From the NCBI GenBank assembly GCA_016780385.1, contig JADHLY010000004.1, forward strand, positions 1 through 64,000: a stretch of DNA of 64,000 bases, written 5' to 3'. Shown piece by piece: positions 37,153-47,753 of the stretch. The notes under the pieces were generated by a model, which was given only the letters and a program-made list of their open reading frames with translations, ran no database searches and was not told where the DNA came from. The stretch comes from Flavobacteriales bacterium (GTDB lineage: Bacteria > Bacteroidota > Bacteroidia > Flavobacteriales_D > Sanyastnellaceae). Every line of letters starts with the position of its first letter. Positions within the stretch are counted from its first letter, which is position 1. The translations under genes and the position numbers were made by a program.

Positions 37153-37941
37153 ATGCAACAACCAAATCGTCCGCTAATGAATGCCCAGCTCGATGCCATC
37201 ATCGTTGATGATGAAGCGCCCGCTCGCGAAGTGCTCCACAGCCAACTCGAACGCCACTGCCCTTTCATAAGGGTAATCGACCAAGCCCCCAACGCCCGCA
37301 TCGGCTATGACGCCATACGAAGTGGAAGACCCCACATTGTCTTCGTTGACATCCGAATGCCCTTTGAATCCGGTCTCGATCTAATCGATCGTTTCGACGA
37401 CCGTGAATTCTACGTGGTCTTCTACACCACATACCAGGATTACGCCATCGACGCCATCAGGCGCCAAGCGTTCGACTATTTGCTCAAACCAGTGGACCCT
37501 ACAGATTTGAAAGCCTGTGCGGAACGCATTCGCGAGCACTACAGGGTCAAAATGATCGAGAATGGTGACTTCCACCGCAAGCTGGAAATCACGACCTCAG
37601 GTCAGCGTCACTTCATTCGTCATTCTGAGATTCTGCACGTAGAGGCAAGTGGGAGCTACGCCTGTATCTACAAAATCGACGGCGGACGACTGATGGTGTC
37701 CAAGAACCTGAAATATGTCGAGAGCTTGATCAACAATCCCAAGTTTGTGCGTGTGCACAACAGTCAATTGGTGCACCTCAACAAAATCCGGCAGTGCAAC
37801 TATCGGACGAACTCCATTACGCTAGTCAACGGGAAGGAAATCGCCTTGGCCGTTCGCAAGCGTGAGGATTTGCGGCGAAGAATGGCAGAAATGCTCTCCC
37901 CGGACGGTGATGTTTCCGGCTTGAACGCAGCGGTCGCCTGA
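37153..37941 (+). CDS. LytTR family DNA-binding response regulator
   Basis: Receiver AIIVDDEAPAREVL...FVDIRMPFESGLDL...AFDYLLKPVDP; C-terminal LytTR (FIRHSEILHVEASGSYACIYKIDGGRLMVSKNLKYVESL...FVRVHNSQLVHLNKI). Track start 37135 is TTG. Confidence 0.93.
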   Translation: MQQPNRPLMNAQLDAIIVDDEAPAREVLHSQLERHCPFIRVIDQAPNARIGYDAIRSGRPHIVFVDIRMPFESGLDLIDRFDDREFYVVFYTTYQDYAIDAIRRQAFDYLLKPVDPTDLKACAERIREHYRVKMIENGDFHRKLEITTSGQRHFIRHSEILHVEASGSYACIYKIDGGRLMVSKNLKYVESLINNPKFVRVHNSQLVHLNKIRQCNYRTNSITLVNGKEIALAVRKREDLRRRMAEMLSPDGDVSGLNAAVA

Positions 37942-38008
37942 GGACCGCTCCACAGGCGGGAAATCCAGGAAAAAGCAAAGAGGCACCATCGGCTACCTTC
38001 GCGGGAGC

Positions 38009-39070
38009 ATGCCTCCGAACATCGACATCCGCAGCCTTGACGACCAGGGGCTGAGAGATTTGGCCGTGGATTTGGGTCACCCCTCCTTCCGGGGCAAGCA
38101 GCTTTCGGAGTGGATTTGGACCAAGGGGGTGAGGTCCTTCGATGATATGACGAACCTTCCGCAAGGGATGCGCTCGGCATTGGGCGATATCTGCACGTTT
38201 TCGCCCATCGCCCCGGAGGAAGAGCAGGTCAGCCGGGACGGAACCGTCAAATGCGCCTTCCCGATTGAGCCGGGCAAGGTGGTCGAGGGCGTGCTGATTC
38301 CCGCCAAGGACCGGATGACCGCCTGCATCAGCAGCCAAGTGGGATGCAGTCTTTCCTGTGCCTTCTGTGCCACCGGAAAGCTCAAGTTGTTGCGCAATTT
38401 GACGGCCGGAGAGATTGTCGACCAAGTACGGCACATTGCCGCCCTTGCTGAACAGCATCACGGGCACCGATTGACCAACATCGTCTACATGGGAATGGGT
38501 GAACCCCTCCTCAACTACCGCAATGTGCTGCAGTCCGTAGAGCGCATCACCGGTACGCCCGGATTGGGCATGAGCCCCAAACGAATTACCGTATCGACCG
38601 CCGGCATCGCCAAGATGATCCGGAAGTTGGGTGACGATGAAGTCAAGTTCAATCTGGCATTGAGCCTGCACGCCGCCCAAGACGACAAGCGGAACCAAAT
38701 CATGGAAATCAACGAGACGAACGACCTCGCCAGCCTGAGGGACGCGCTGCTCTATTTCCACGAAAAAACAGGGACGCGGGTCACTTTTGAGTACATCCTT
38801 CTGGGGGGGTTCAACGACGACCTCGAAGACGCACGGGACCTGGCGCGGTTTGCTTCTTGTGTGCCCTGCAAGGTGAACCTCATCGAGTACAACCCGATTG
38901 ACGACGCTGTCTTCCAAAAGGCAGACGCTCAAAAAACCGATGCCTTCAAGGACCTGCTGGAAGACAAGTTCAACATGGTGGTGAATGTCCGGCGCTCAAG
39001 GGGCGAGGACATCGATGCGGCTTGCGGTCAGCTGGCAAACAAGAACAAGCTCGCCGCAGGGAGCGCTTGA
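38009..39070 (+). CDS. rlmN: 23S rRNA (adenine-C2)-methyltransferase RlmN
   Basis: SSQVGCSLSCAFCATGKLKLLRNLTAGEIVDQV, NIVYMGMGEPLLNY, ITVSTAGI, NLIEYNP. Confidence 0.97.
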   Translation: MPPNIDIRSLDDQGLRDLAVDLGHPSFRGKQLSEWIWTKGVRSFDDMTNLPQGMRSALGDICTFSPIAPEEEQVSRDGTVKCAFPIEPGKVVEGVLIPAKDRMTACISSQVGCSLSCAFCATGKLKLLRNLTAGEIVDQVRHIAALAEQHHGHRLTNIVYMGMGEPLLNYRNVLQSVERITGTPGLGMSPKRITVSTAGIAKMIRKLGDDEVKFNLALSLHAAQDDKRNQIMEINETNDLASLRDALLYFHEKTGTRVTFEYILLGGFNDDLEDARDLARFASCVPCKVNLIEYNPIDDAVFQKADAQKTDAFKDLLEDKFNMVVNVRRSRGEDIDAACGQLANKNKLAAGSA

Positions 39071-39111
39071 TTCAGGAGGGCGCCTTCGAGCCAAGCATTT
39101 GCTGGGCTGAA

Positions 39112-40899
39112 TCAGTCCAGCTTGAGGACGGCAAGGAATGCCTCTTGCGGGACCTCCACCGAACCGACCTGGCGCATCCGCTTCTTTCCCTTCTTCTGCT
39201 TCTCGAGCAGCTTACGCTTTCGGGTAATGTCACCACCGTAACACTTCGCCGTAACGTCCTTTCGAACGGGCTTGATGGTCTCGCGGGCGATGATTTTGGC
39301 GCCGATGGCCGCCTGAAGGGCGATCATGAACTGCTGCCTGGGGATGAGCTCCTTCAGCTTCGCACAGATTTTCTTGCCCAACTCGAAAGCGTTGGACCTG
39401 TGGACGAGGGCCGAAAGCGCGTCCACCTGCTCACCGTTGATGAGGATGTCCAATTTTACCAGATGTGAAGGCTCGTACTGGTCGGGGAAGTAGTCGAAGG
39501 AAGCGTAGCCACGGGAAACGCTCTTCAGCTTGTCGTAGAAGTCAAAGACGATTTCGCCAAGCGGCATGGAAAACGTCAACTCCACGCGATCCGAGGTCAG
39601 GTAGACCTGATTCTGCAGCACACCTCGCTTGTCGATGCACAGCGTCATGATGGCGCCGACGTATTCCGACTTGGTGATGACCTGCGCCTTGATGAAGGGC
39701 TCCTCCACGTGGTCGAGCTTGCTGGGGTCGGGCAACTCGGACGGATTGTTGATCACGATGGGGTCGCCCTTCTTGGGGTGGCAGATGTAGCTCACGTTGG
39801 GGACCGTCGTGATCACCGTCATGTTGAACTCCCGCTCGAGGCGCTCCTGCACGATTTCCATGTGGAGCATGCCCAAGAAGCCGCAGCGGAAACCGAAACC
39901 CAAGGCCGCCGAACTCTCCGGCTCGAACACCAGGGAGGCGTCATTGAGCTGCAACTTCTCCATGCTGTAACGCAGCTCCTCGTAGTCTTCGGTGTCCACG
40001 GGATAGATGCCCGCGAAGACCATGGGCTTGACGTCCTCAAATCCCTTCACTGCTTGCGCACAGGGAGCGGTCGCCAACGTCAGGGTGTCTCCCACCTTGA
40101 CCTCCTTGGCGTTCTTTATTCCGGAAATGATGTAGCCCACATTGCCGGTCTTCACGGTGCTCTGGGGTATCAGGTCCATACCGAGCACCCCGACTTCATC
40201 GGCGTTGTACTCCTTCCCCGTATTGAAAAAGCGCACCCGGTCTCCCTTGCTGATCTCACCGTTCAAAACGCGGTAATAGGCGATGATGCCGCGAAATGAG
40301 TTGAAAACCGAATCGAAGACCATCGCTTGGAGCGGTGCCTGGGGGTCTCCTTTCGGTGCGGGGATCCGTTCCACGATGGCCTCCAGAATGCTGTCCACAC
40401 CCAAGCCCGTTTTTCCGCTCGCGGGAAGGATGTCGCCCGGATCGCATCCGATGAGGTCCACAATCTGGTCGATGACCTCTTCGGGATCCGCGCTGGGCAG
40501 GTCCATCTTGTTGAGCACGGGAATGATCTCCAGGTCGTGCTCGATGGCGAGGTAGAGATTGCTGATGGTCTGTGCCTCGATGCCCTGGGTAGCATCCACG
40601 ATGAGCAATGCCCCCTCGCAGGCGGCAATCGAACGGCTCACCTCGTAACTGAAGTCGACGTGTCCGGGCGTATCGATGAGGTTGAGGACGTACTCCTGGC
40701 CATCCCTGGTGTAGCGCATTTGTATGGCGTGGCTCTTGATGGTGATGCCGCGCTCGCGCTCAAGGTCCATGTCATCCAGGGTTTGTTCCTGCAGCTGACG
40801 TTCGTCCACGGTGCCGGTCACCTGCAACAGGCGGTCAGCGAGTGTGCTCTTGCCGTGGTCGATGTGGGCAATGATGCAGAAGTTCCGGATGTTTTTCAT
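39112..40899 (-). CDS. lepA: Elongation factor 4 (LepA)
   Basis: [31 protein letters not shown]...[17 protein letters not shown]...GCFG-like LepA C-terminus [24 protein letters not shown]. Confidence 0.97.
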   Translation of the reverse strand: MKNIRNFCIIAHIDHGKSTLADRLLQVTGTVDERQLQEQTLDDMDLERERGITIKSHAIQMRYTRDGQEYVLNLIDTPGHVDFSYEVSRSIAACEGALLIVDATQGIEAQTISNLYLAIEHDLEIIPVLNKMDLPSADPEEVIDQIVDLIGCDPGDILPASGKTGLGVDSILEAIVERIPAPKGDPQAPLQAMVFDSVFNSFRGIIAYYRVLNGEISKGDRVRFFNTGKEYNADEVGVLGMDLIPQSTVKTGNVGYIISGIKNAKEVKVGDTLTLATAPCAQAVKGFEDVKPMVFAGIYPVDTEDYEELRYSMEKLQLNDASLVFEPESSAALGFGFRCGFLGMLHMEIVQERLEREFNMTVITTVPNVSYICHPKKGDPIVINNPSELPDPSKLDHVEEPFIKAQVITKSEYVGAIMTLCIDKRGVLQNQVYLTSDRVELTFSMPLGEIVFDFYDKLKSVSRGYASFDYFPDQYEPSHLVKLDILINGEQVDALSALVHRSNAFELGKKICAKLKELIPRQQFMIALQAAIGAKIIARETIKPVRKDVTAKCYGGDITRKRKLLEKQKKGKKRMRQVGSVEVPQEAFLAVLKLD

Positions 40900-41066
40900 T
40901 GGCGAGAACAAAAGTACGCCCTAGTGACCCCGCTTGATGCGCCTCACACGACCCCATTCACGCCCTTCCTTAGGTGCTGCAACCACTCGATGCAACGGAG
41001 GGTGCCAATTTCGCGCTGTTAAGGAAGCGGCGTGCGGTATATTGCGTCCCCGCGAGAACCAACACC

Positions 41067-44000
41067 ATGAGATTTTCAACACTTCTCTTCGTCGCCTGTG
41101 CCCTGCCGTTTTCCTTCAATGCCCAGGAAGAACTGCCCGGCGAAATCGCTGATTTGTACAGCAAATACGGTGGTTTCGACTTTGCCGTCATGATGATGGA
41201 CCGAGATGAATGGGACGTTTACCGGGCATGGGAAGGGTATGACCAAGAAGCCGTCATCGCGGTGATTGAGCGCCACCAAAGCACGCCGGAATACCTCGCG
41301 CGGAAAGAAGCGCGCAAGCAACAGCGCCTCATGCGTTCCGGCGAATGCGACTGTTGGATTGAGCCTACCGAGTCCTACACGGAGATCACCCCGGACATGC
41401 AGCAGTTCACCGGGGGTGCCGGAATTGATGTGGACTACTCACACGGACCGCTGTCCCTGCCGTTCACTTTCAACCTATTCGGCCAGCAATACGACGAATT
41501 CTACATCAACTCCAAAGGACTCATTTCGTTTACCGAACCGGTCATTGACTGGACTCCTGAGGAATTGCCCGACTCTGAATACAACATCATTTCCGGATAC
41601 TGGGGCGACGCGGATTACCGCTTGACTGGCGACATTTACTATCGCATCACTCCGGACGCAGTTTACGTGAACTGGGTGGACGTGGGCTACTACAACAACC
41701 ACGACGACCGCACGGTAAGCTATCAGGTGGTCTTTTCCGCAGACGGGTCCATCGCCATTGGCGGCGGAAACAACGTTCAGATGTGCTACGAGACCATGGA
41801 GTGGGCGCACGGTGACGTAGGCGGAGAAGGTGGATGCTGTGGTCCCGACCCCGCTACTGTGGGCATCGACGTCCAGAACAACAGCGACAACTTCGTGCAA
41901 TTCGGCCGCTTCAACTTCCAGGACGACAGTTACAACGGGCCTTACGGTGGAGACCCTGCCAACCAAGACGGTTGCGTTTGGTTGAATGGAAAGGATTTCT
42001 GTGTCAACGTCTCCGGTGCTGATCCCAACCAAGCTCCCATTCCTACAGCCACTCCGGGCAGCGGTTGCGCCGACACCCTTTACGTCTGTTTGAACGATAC
42101 GCTTGACCTGAACATCGGCTTCCTCGCGCCAGAAGAAGATCAAACCGTGACCGTCACGCTCTCCGATGTCCCTGCCATTACCAACAACGGCACTTATGTG
42201 GAAGGCGGCATTACCTATGCGGACGCTTTCCTCGCGGGAACGCCAGAGAATGTGGGGCTTTACTTCCTCGAGATCACCGCAACCGATGATGGCACCCCGC
42301 AAGGAGAAACGGTGCTGAGTTACTGGGTGGAGGTGATCGATGTGGAACTGCCGACGCTAACGCTAGAAGGCGACTTGAGCATCTGCTCGGGTCAGGAAAC
42401 GACCATTACCTGCAACGACGACTTTGACAGTTATGAGTGGTCGCTCGGCTGCTCAGGACCGGAGTGCACATACGCTTTTGGGGGCACCTTCTTTGTCACC
42501 GCCTCCATTGATGAGGGCTGCTCGGCTACCCAGAGTTTCTTCGTGGATCAAAGTCTGTATTTCCTACCGGACGTCTGTATCGAGCCGAACCCCATTTGTG
42601 GAGACGACACCGCCATCGTGACCGTATGTGACGAAAACATGGACGAGTTCGTCGAGTATGAATGGGACGATGACTGGAACGGTGCGGGAGGTGAAATTGT
42701 CATACCTGCATCTGCCTTGGGAGACACGGCGGTGGGTGTGTCCCCGGGATCCTATCGCATCCTCGTTACCAATGAAGACGGCTGTCAGGGACAGCGTGTG
42801 TTCAATGTGGAGCAGGTCACCCAGGTGATTCCTGAGGTCACGATTCCTCCGGTTTGCGACAGCCTTTACAGTGTCCAATTCAGCGGGGGTTACACCACGC
42901 CCGATGCGGGACCATTTCTCGTTTACATGTACGCCTCCGAGCTCACGGGTTGGGGAGGAGACAACTTCCTGGAGATCACGATTACCGACGCTGACGGCAA
43001 TGAAGAAGGCTACGTTTTGACCAGCTTCAACGTGTTCACCGCGCATACCGACATCGAGGTCTCACTCGGTGATTTGGTGGAAATCGTGCTCGTTACAGGT
43101 TCGAACGCACCTGTGGATGACTTCAGTTTCACCGTCTACAATTGCACTACGCAGAACCCCGAACCCGTCGAGGACTTGCCCGCAGGGGGTGGCCTCGTTT
43201 ACTCTGCAACGGCCAACTGCGAGGTGGATCCCGTAGGAGGATCCTGGAGCGTCAGTGAGGGAACCGGTTTCTTCTCCGCCCCTACTGAGTTCAATACCTT
43301 CTTTACCCCTACCGATGGGTTTGGCGTCTATGAAGTCTGCTTCACGGACGACAACTGCGGATACGCCGCTTGCTATCCCATGGAGGTGAGCACGACGCCC
43401 GTGGCTCAGCTGCTTGGTCCCGCAGAAAACCTGCAGGCGGACGGGTCTTTCCTCCTTTGTGACGGAGAATCCGCGAATTTCCAGGTGGACACACTCTATG
43501 AAGGTGCCTTCTACCCCCTCGAGTGGCCCCAAGCCCAGTCTTCACAAGGCTTCTTTGCGGAGTATGAGTTCAACAACAACGGAAGCTTTGACCTGAGCGT
43601 TGAGGTGAGCAATGCCTGTGGAACCGTAGAGCTTCCCTTCACCATTGTCTCCGCCGAATTGCTCGACCCCAGCCTGGAGGACATCATCGTCTGTGAAGAT
43701 GGTACCGAGGTGGTGCTCGACCCCGGACTCGACCCGGGAAGCGATGCCGACATCGAGTGGACCCTAGACAACGCCAACCTCAACGAAGACGACTTCGTGA
43801 TCTTGGCCGATGCTGCGGGCGAGTACTGTGTAGAAGCAACGAACGAATGCGGTGCTGCGGAAGCGTGCGCCGAAGTGCAGGTGTTCGTGCCCGTACCCAA
43901 CCCCATGCCCGGGTTCAGCTTGAACTGTGAAGGCGGCAACACCGTTACCGTCGACCCCTTGACCGACAACGATTGGACCGTGACCTGGGAAGACGGCACT

Positions 44001-44696
44001 GTGGGCAGCACCTTCACGGCGACATTCAACCCCTACCACGACACTTGGTTGTCCGCCACTTTCCAAGACCCCTTGGGATGCGCTGAATTCGAGGACAGCA
44101 CATTTGTTTGGATGGGATACCCCGTGGAACTGGGCACCTCAGAACCGGTCATTCCGGCTGACATCGAGTCCCTTTTCCTATGCCCGGAAATCCCCAACAC
44201 CTTTGAGCTGAACAGCACGCACGCCGTGGATTGGAATTGGTCACTTGAGTTCCAATTCGGCACACCGAGCCCTTCGAACCTCAATTTCCTTCAAGAGGAT
44301 CAGGTGACCTTCACTTCTGCTCAGATCCTGGACACCACTTATTGGTATTCACCTCTCTTGCTGATTGGAACCGCCCTCAACCCATGTACACCCGCTGGCC
44401 TCAGCTATGAGTGGGAAGTGCAAGTGGATGCCTGTGACATCAAGATTCCGAACATCTTCACGCCGGGAACGGCCGAAGGGTCCATCGGAAAGAACGACAC
44501 CTTTGAGATTGAGGGCCTGTTGCGGTACAACGGGGCCATCCTCATGGTCTACGACCGTTGGGGCAATCTGGTTTTCCAGAGTGACAATTATGACAACCAA
44601 TGGGATGCCCGCGAGACTTCTTCCGGCACCCACTTCTACCTGCTGACCCTTCCCAACGGAAAGGAATTCAGTGGGACTGTCATGATCCAACGCTGA
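41067..44696 (+). CDS. Large secreted protein with nidogen-like (NIDO) domain and T9SS type-B sorting (gliding-motility-associated) C-terminal domain
   Basis: Signal peptide MRFSTLLFVACALPFSFNAQ; LPFTFNLFGQQYDEFYINSKGLISF...ISGYWGDADYR...VNWVDVGYYN...YQVVFSADGSIAIGG; C-term IPNIFTPGTAEGSIGKNDTFEIEGLLRYNGAILMVYDRWGNLVFQSDNYDNQWDAR. Confidence 0.88.
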   Translation: MRFSTLLFVACALPFSFNAQEELPGEIADLYSKYGGFDFAVMMMDRDEWDVYRAWEGYDQEAVIAVIERHQSTPEYLARKEARKQQRLMRSGECDCWIEPTESYTEITPDMQQFTGGAGIDVDYSHGPLSLPFTFNLFGQQYDEFYINSKGLISFTEPVIDWTPEELPDSEYNIISGYWGDADYRLTGDIYYRITPDAVYVNWVDVGYYNNHDDRTVSYQVVFSADGSIAIGGGNNVQMCYETMEWAHGDVGGEGGCCGPDPATVGIDVQNNSDNFVQFGRFNFQDDSYNGPYGGDPANQDGCVWLNGKDFCVNVSGADPNQAPIPTATPGSGCADTLYVCLNDTLDLNIGFLAPEEDQTVTVTLSDVPAITNNGTYVEGGITYADAFLAGTPENVGLYFLEITATDDGTPQGETVLSYWVEVIDVELPTLTLEGDLSICSGQETTITCNDDFDSYEWSLGCSGPECTYAFGGTFFVTASIDEGCSATQSFFVDQSLYFLPDVCIEPNPICGDDTAIVTVCDENMDEFVEYEWDDDWNGAGGEIVIPASALGDTAVGVSPGSYRILVTNEDGCQGQRVFNVEQVTQVIPEVTIPPVCDSLYSVQFSGGYTTPDAGPFLVYMYASELTGWGGDNFLEITITDADGNEEGYVLTSFNVFTAHTDIEVSLGDLVEIVLVTGSNAPVDDFSFTVYNCTTQNPEPVEDLPAGGGLVYSATANCEVDPVGGSWSVSEGTGFFSAPTEFNTFFTPTDGFGVYEVCFTDDNCGYAACYPMEVSTTPVAQLLGPAENLQADGSFLLCDGESANFQVDTLYEGAFYPLEWPQAQSSQGFFAEYEFNNNGSFDLSVEVSNACGTVELPFTIVSAELLDPSLEDIIVCEDGTEVVLDPGLDPGSDADIEWTLDNANLNEDDFVILADAAGEYCVEATNECGAAEACAEVQVFVPVPNPMPGFSLNCEGGNTVTVDPLTDNDWTVTWEDGTVGSTFTATFNPYHDTWLSATFQDPLGCAEFEDSTFVWMGYPVELGTSEPVIPADIESLFLCPEIPNTFELNSTHAVDWNWSLEFQFGTPSPSNLNFLQEDQVTFTSAQILDTTYWYSPLLLIGTALNPCTPAGLSYEWEVQVDACDIKIPNIFTPGTAEGSIGKNDTFEIEGLLRYNGAILMVYDRWGNLVFQSDNYDNQWDARETSSGTHFYLLTLPNGKEFSGTVMIQR

Positions 44697-44705
44697 TCGG
44701 GCTCG

Positions 44706-46058
44706 GTGGCCAAGGCTCGGACCAGATTCGTCTGCAGCGATTGCGGGCATGTCACGGGCCAGTGGGTGGGGCGTTGTCCCAGCTGCAAGGAGTGGAACAC
44801 CGTCACGGAATTCAAGGAGTCCGCCAATCCGAGAATGGAGCGCGCCGCCGTCGTTGTGGGTGCAGCCGAAGCGCGTCCGCTCATTGATTACACGGAACAT
44901 AAGACGGACCGGACCGGGACAGGAGAGGCCGAATTCGATAGGGTCTTGGGTGGAGGACTCGTACCCGGGGCGCTTGTGCTGCTTGGGGGAGAGCCCGGCA
45001 TTGGAAAGTCCACCTTGAGCCTGCAGACGGCCATGAAGGCAAAGGGCAAGGTTCTCTACGTCAGCGGAGAGGAAAGCCCCGAACAGGTCAGGCTGCGTGC
45101 AGATCGATTGGGTACGCTCGGGCCTGAATTGTTGATTCTGCCCGAAACCTCTACGGAGGGCATTGTGAGGGCCATCAAAGACCACCGACCGGACCTGCTT
45201 TTTGTTGACTCCATTCAAACCCTGCACACGCCGCGCGTCGAAAGCGCCCCCGGCTCCGTCGCGCAGGTAAGGGAATCGACAGCCGAGCTCATCTTGGCCG
45301 CAAAGCCCCTTCAGCTTCCCGTTGTTCTCATTGGTCACATCACCAAGGAAGGGGCCATCGCGGGTCCGAAAGTGCTCGAGCACATGGTCGATGTGGTATT
45401 GACATTTGAAGGCGACCGGCACCATGCCTACCGCATCCTGAGGGCGGCAAAAAACCGATTCGGGTCCACCCAGGAGATTGGCATTTTTGAAATGCGCGGT
45501 GACGGTTTGCACGCGGTCACGGACCCCTCCGGTGCTTTGGTCGGAAATTCCGATGTCCGCTCCAGTGGAACCGCGCTTGCTGTCGCCATTGAAGGGGCTC
45601 GACCGCTCATGGTGGAGATTCAGGCGTTGGTAAGCAGCGCAGTCTATGGAACGCCCCAGCGATCGGCCACCGGATACGAACTGAAGCGATTGAACATGCT
45701 GCTTGCGGTACTGGAAAAGCGCTGTGGATTCAAGTTGGGCGCCTCGGACGTCTTTCTCAACCTCGCAGGAGGCATCCGCCTGGGGGACCCCGGCATCGAC
45801 CTCGCTGTCGTGGGCGCCATACTGAGCTCGACGTTGGATCTGACTTTGGATCCCAATACCGCCCTTTGTGGCGAGGTAGGACTCACAGGTGAGGTTCGCC
45901 CCGTGGCACGATTGGAGCAACGGATGATGGAGGCATCGAAGCTGGGGATGGAGCGCCTTGTCATCAGCGGCATGAGCACCAAAGGGCCGGACGCTCCCAA
46001 AGGACTCAAATTGATCCGAGTAAAAAGAGTGGGAGACCTTCAGAAGGTGCTCTTCTGA
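44706..46058 (+). CDS. radA: DNA repair protein RadA
   Basis: FVCSDCGHVTGQWVGRCPSCKEWNT zinc finger, GGEPGIGKST, YVSGEES, KNRFGSTQEIGIFEM; GTG start. Confidence 0.97.
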   Translation: MAKARTRFVCSDCGHVTGQWVGRCPSCKEWNTVTEFKESANPRMERAAVVVGAAEARPLIDYTEHKTDRTGTGEAEFDRVLGGGLVPGALVLLGGEPGIGKSTLSLQTAMKAKGKVLYVSGEESPEQVRLRADRLGTLGPELLILPETSTEGIVRAIKDHRPDLLFVDSIQTLHTPRVESAPGSVAQVRESTAELILAAKPLQLPVVLIGHITKEGAIAGPKVLEHMVDVVLTFEGDRHHAYRILRAAKNRFGSTQEIGIFEMRGDGLHAVTDPSGALVGNSDVRSSGTALAVAIEGARPLMVEIQALVSSAVYGTPQRSATGYELKRLNMLLAVLEKRCGFKLGASDVFLNLAGGIRLGDPGIDLAVVGAILSSTLDLTLDPNTALCGEVGLTGEVRPVARLEQRMMEASKLGMERLVISGMSTKGPDAPKGLKLIRVKRVGDLQKVLF

Positions 46059-46062
46059 CCCC

Positions 46063-46728
46063 TCATGGCTTTCCGCCCAATACCACCACGAACTCACCTT
46101 TCGGGGGGTGGGCCTCGAAATGGGCGAGCAATTCTGCTGCACCACCCCTGACTGTCTCTTCAAACTTCTTAGACAACTCTCGGCTGACACTTACCGGACG
46201 GTCTGCGCCACAATGCTCCACGAGCTCACCCATCAGTTTCACCATTCGGTGAGGCGACTCGTACATCACCGCGGTTCGCGGCTCCTCAGCCAAGGCCTTC
46301 AGCCTGGTTTGCCTGCCTTTTTTGTGGGGGAGGAATCCCTCAAACACAAAGCGATCGCAGGGCAAACCACTGACAACCAAGGCCGGCACAAAGGCCGTAG
46401 CACCAGGAAGGCATTGTACCTCAACCCCGGCAGCGATGCACGCCCTGACCAACAGGAAACCGGGGTCGCTGATGGCTGGGGTCCCTGCATCGCTGCAAAG
46501 ACAGGCCGAAGCCCCGGCAGCCAATTCGGACACCACGCCGTCCAACACCTTGTGCTCGTTATGGGCATGAAAGGCCCTCAGACGCGCCTCCAACCCTTTC
46601 AGTCGCAAAAGCGACCCGGTGGTCCGGGTGTCCTCTGCGAGTACAAAATCGGCCGCCTGAATGGCTTCCTCCGCCCGCGGAGTAAAGTCTGAAAGGTTCC
46701 CGATTGGGGTGGGTACGACCGTCAGCAT
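46063..46728 (-). CDS. rsmI: 16S rRNA (cytidine-2'-O)-methyltransferase RsmI
   Basis: MLTVVPTPIGNLSDFTPRAEEAIQAADFVLAEDTRTTGSLL, SDAGTPAISDPGFLLVRAC, FEGFLPHKKGRQTRL, YESPHRMVK. Confidence 0.96.
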   Translation of the reverse strand: MLTVVPTPIGNLSDFTPRAEEAIQAADFVLAEDTRTTGSLLRLKGLEARLRAFHAHNEHKVLDGVVSELAAGASACLCSDAGTPAISDPGFLLVRACIAAGVEVQCLPGATAFVPALVVSGLPCDRFVFEGFLPHKKGRQTRLKALAEEPRTAVMYESPHRMVKLMGELVEHCGADRPVSVSRELSKKFEETVRGGAAELLAHFEAHPPKGEFVVVLGGKP

Positions 46729-46729
46729 C

Positions 46730-47677
46730 TCATGGATAGCGGCGCTCCACACGCTCCAGAAAGCGCATGACCGTTGGGTCTTCTCTGTCCCATTCGGAAA
46801 ATGCCGGAACCTGCTGGCCAAGCCAGTGCAGCGCCAATTCAAAGGTGCCTGCGCCTTCCAGCGCCTCCAGGACCCGATTGAACTCTCCGGCGTCGTCGGC
46901 AAACAACATCTTGATGCACTCGTATTTCTCAACCAGACTGAATGCCGTGCGCAAATCGTCGATGGGCTGCTTCTCCATGCGCTCAGCCAATGTGGGCTGC
47001 CCTTCTGCCGCCGGCGTTCTTTCAAACCCCTCCAGCTCCGCAACCGTAGAATCCATGGAAATCTCAGGGTCCGAATCAACAGGATTTTCTGGCAATTCCT
47101 CGGTTCCGTCCTCCGGAACAACGGGTGGGACCTCCTCCTCCTCTTCCCGGGACTCAGCTCCTTCCGCTCCGAAAATCAAATCCTCCAGTGCGGTATCCAA
47201 AGCCTCCTCTTCAGTGGTTCCGGAAGTCATGTCCTGGTCTGAAAACGCTTCCAAAGGGCCCGCTGTTTCCGCTGCTGGGGCCGCCTCGGGTTCCGCAGCG
47301 GTCTCCTCTTCCACTCGGTCAAACAAACCCGGGGTTCCCGCGGCTCGCCGCGCCTCTTCCGCCTGCTCCACCTGTTCGCGGCTTACCTCCTCAATGGCAT
47401 CGATGAGCGAGGTCTGATAAGCGGCACCAATGCGAAAAGGCCGAACCGGCTGTCGGTCTGCCAATTCAGCATCCACCCCTCCTTGAGGAGCCTTGCGCCG
47501 GACTTCATAGGAGAATTCGTGGGCCTTGAAGCGCAGCAGGGTCAATCTGTCATACAATTCGCGGGCGTCGGCAACCAAAGGATTCAACTCCTCTGGTTCC
47601 AATTCTCCTGCACGCAACTTCCTGAGCCCTTCCCCAAGGTCGCCCACCAAGTCTTCCAAATTCTTGAATCCCGCCAT
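46730..47677 (-). CDS. Hypothetical protein with acidic low-complexity linker
   Basis: Intact 315-aa ORF: ordered N-terminus, long E/A/P/S-rich middle, ordered C-terminus (QPIDDLRTAFSLVEKYECIKMLFADDAGEFNRVLEALEGAGTFELALHWLGQQVPAF); 1-nt gap to rsmI. Confidence 0.75.
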   Translation of the reverse strand: MAGFKNLEDLVGDLGEGLRKLRAGELEPEELNPLVADARELYDRLTLLRFKAHEFSYEVRRKAPQGGVDAELADRQPVRPFRIGAAYQTSLIDAIEEVSREQVEQAEEARRAAGTPGLFDRVEEETAAEPEAAPAAETAGPLEAFSDQDMTSGTTEEEALDTALEDLIFGAEGAESREEEEEVPPVVPEDGTEELPENPVDSDPEISMDSTVAELEGFERTPAAEGQPTLAERMEKQPIDDLRTAFSLVEKYECIKMLFADDAGEFNRVLEALEGAGTFELALHWLGQQVPAFSEWDREDPTVMRFLERVERRYP

Positions 47678-47753
47678 GACCCTCGCCTTCCGTTGATTTT
47701 ACTGCTAAACTATTCGGGCATACCGCTGCCCAAACCCCGCTGCCCGCACTGTA

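Noticed and set aside
40965-41027. 8-bp inverted repeat CTTCCTTA/TAAGGAAG in the lepA / NIDO-protein divergent region
   Set aside because: 47-nt loop with no supporting inner helices; too weak to separate from chance.
44349-46190. 613-aa minus-strand ORF opposite radA
   Set aside because: Longest shadow ORF in the window, but the antisense strand encodes a canonical RadA; the ORF spans unrelated gene boundaries.
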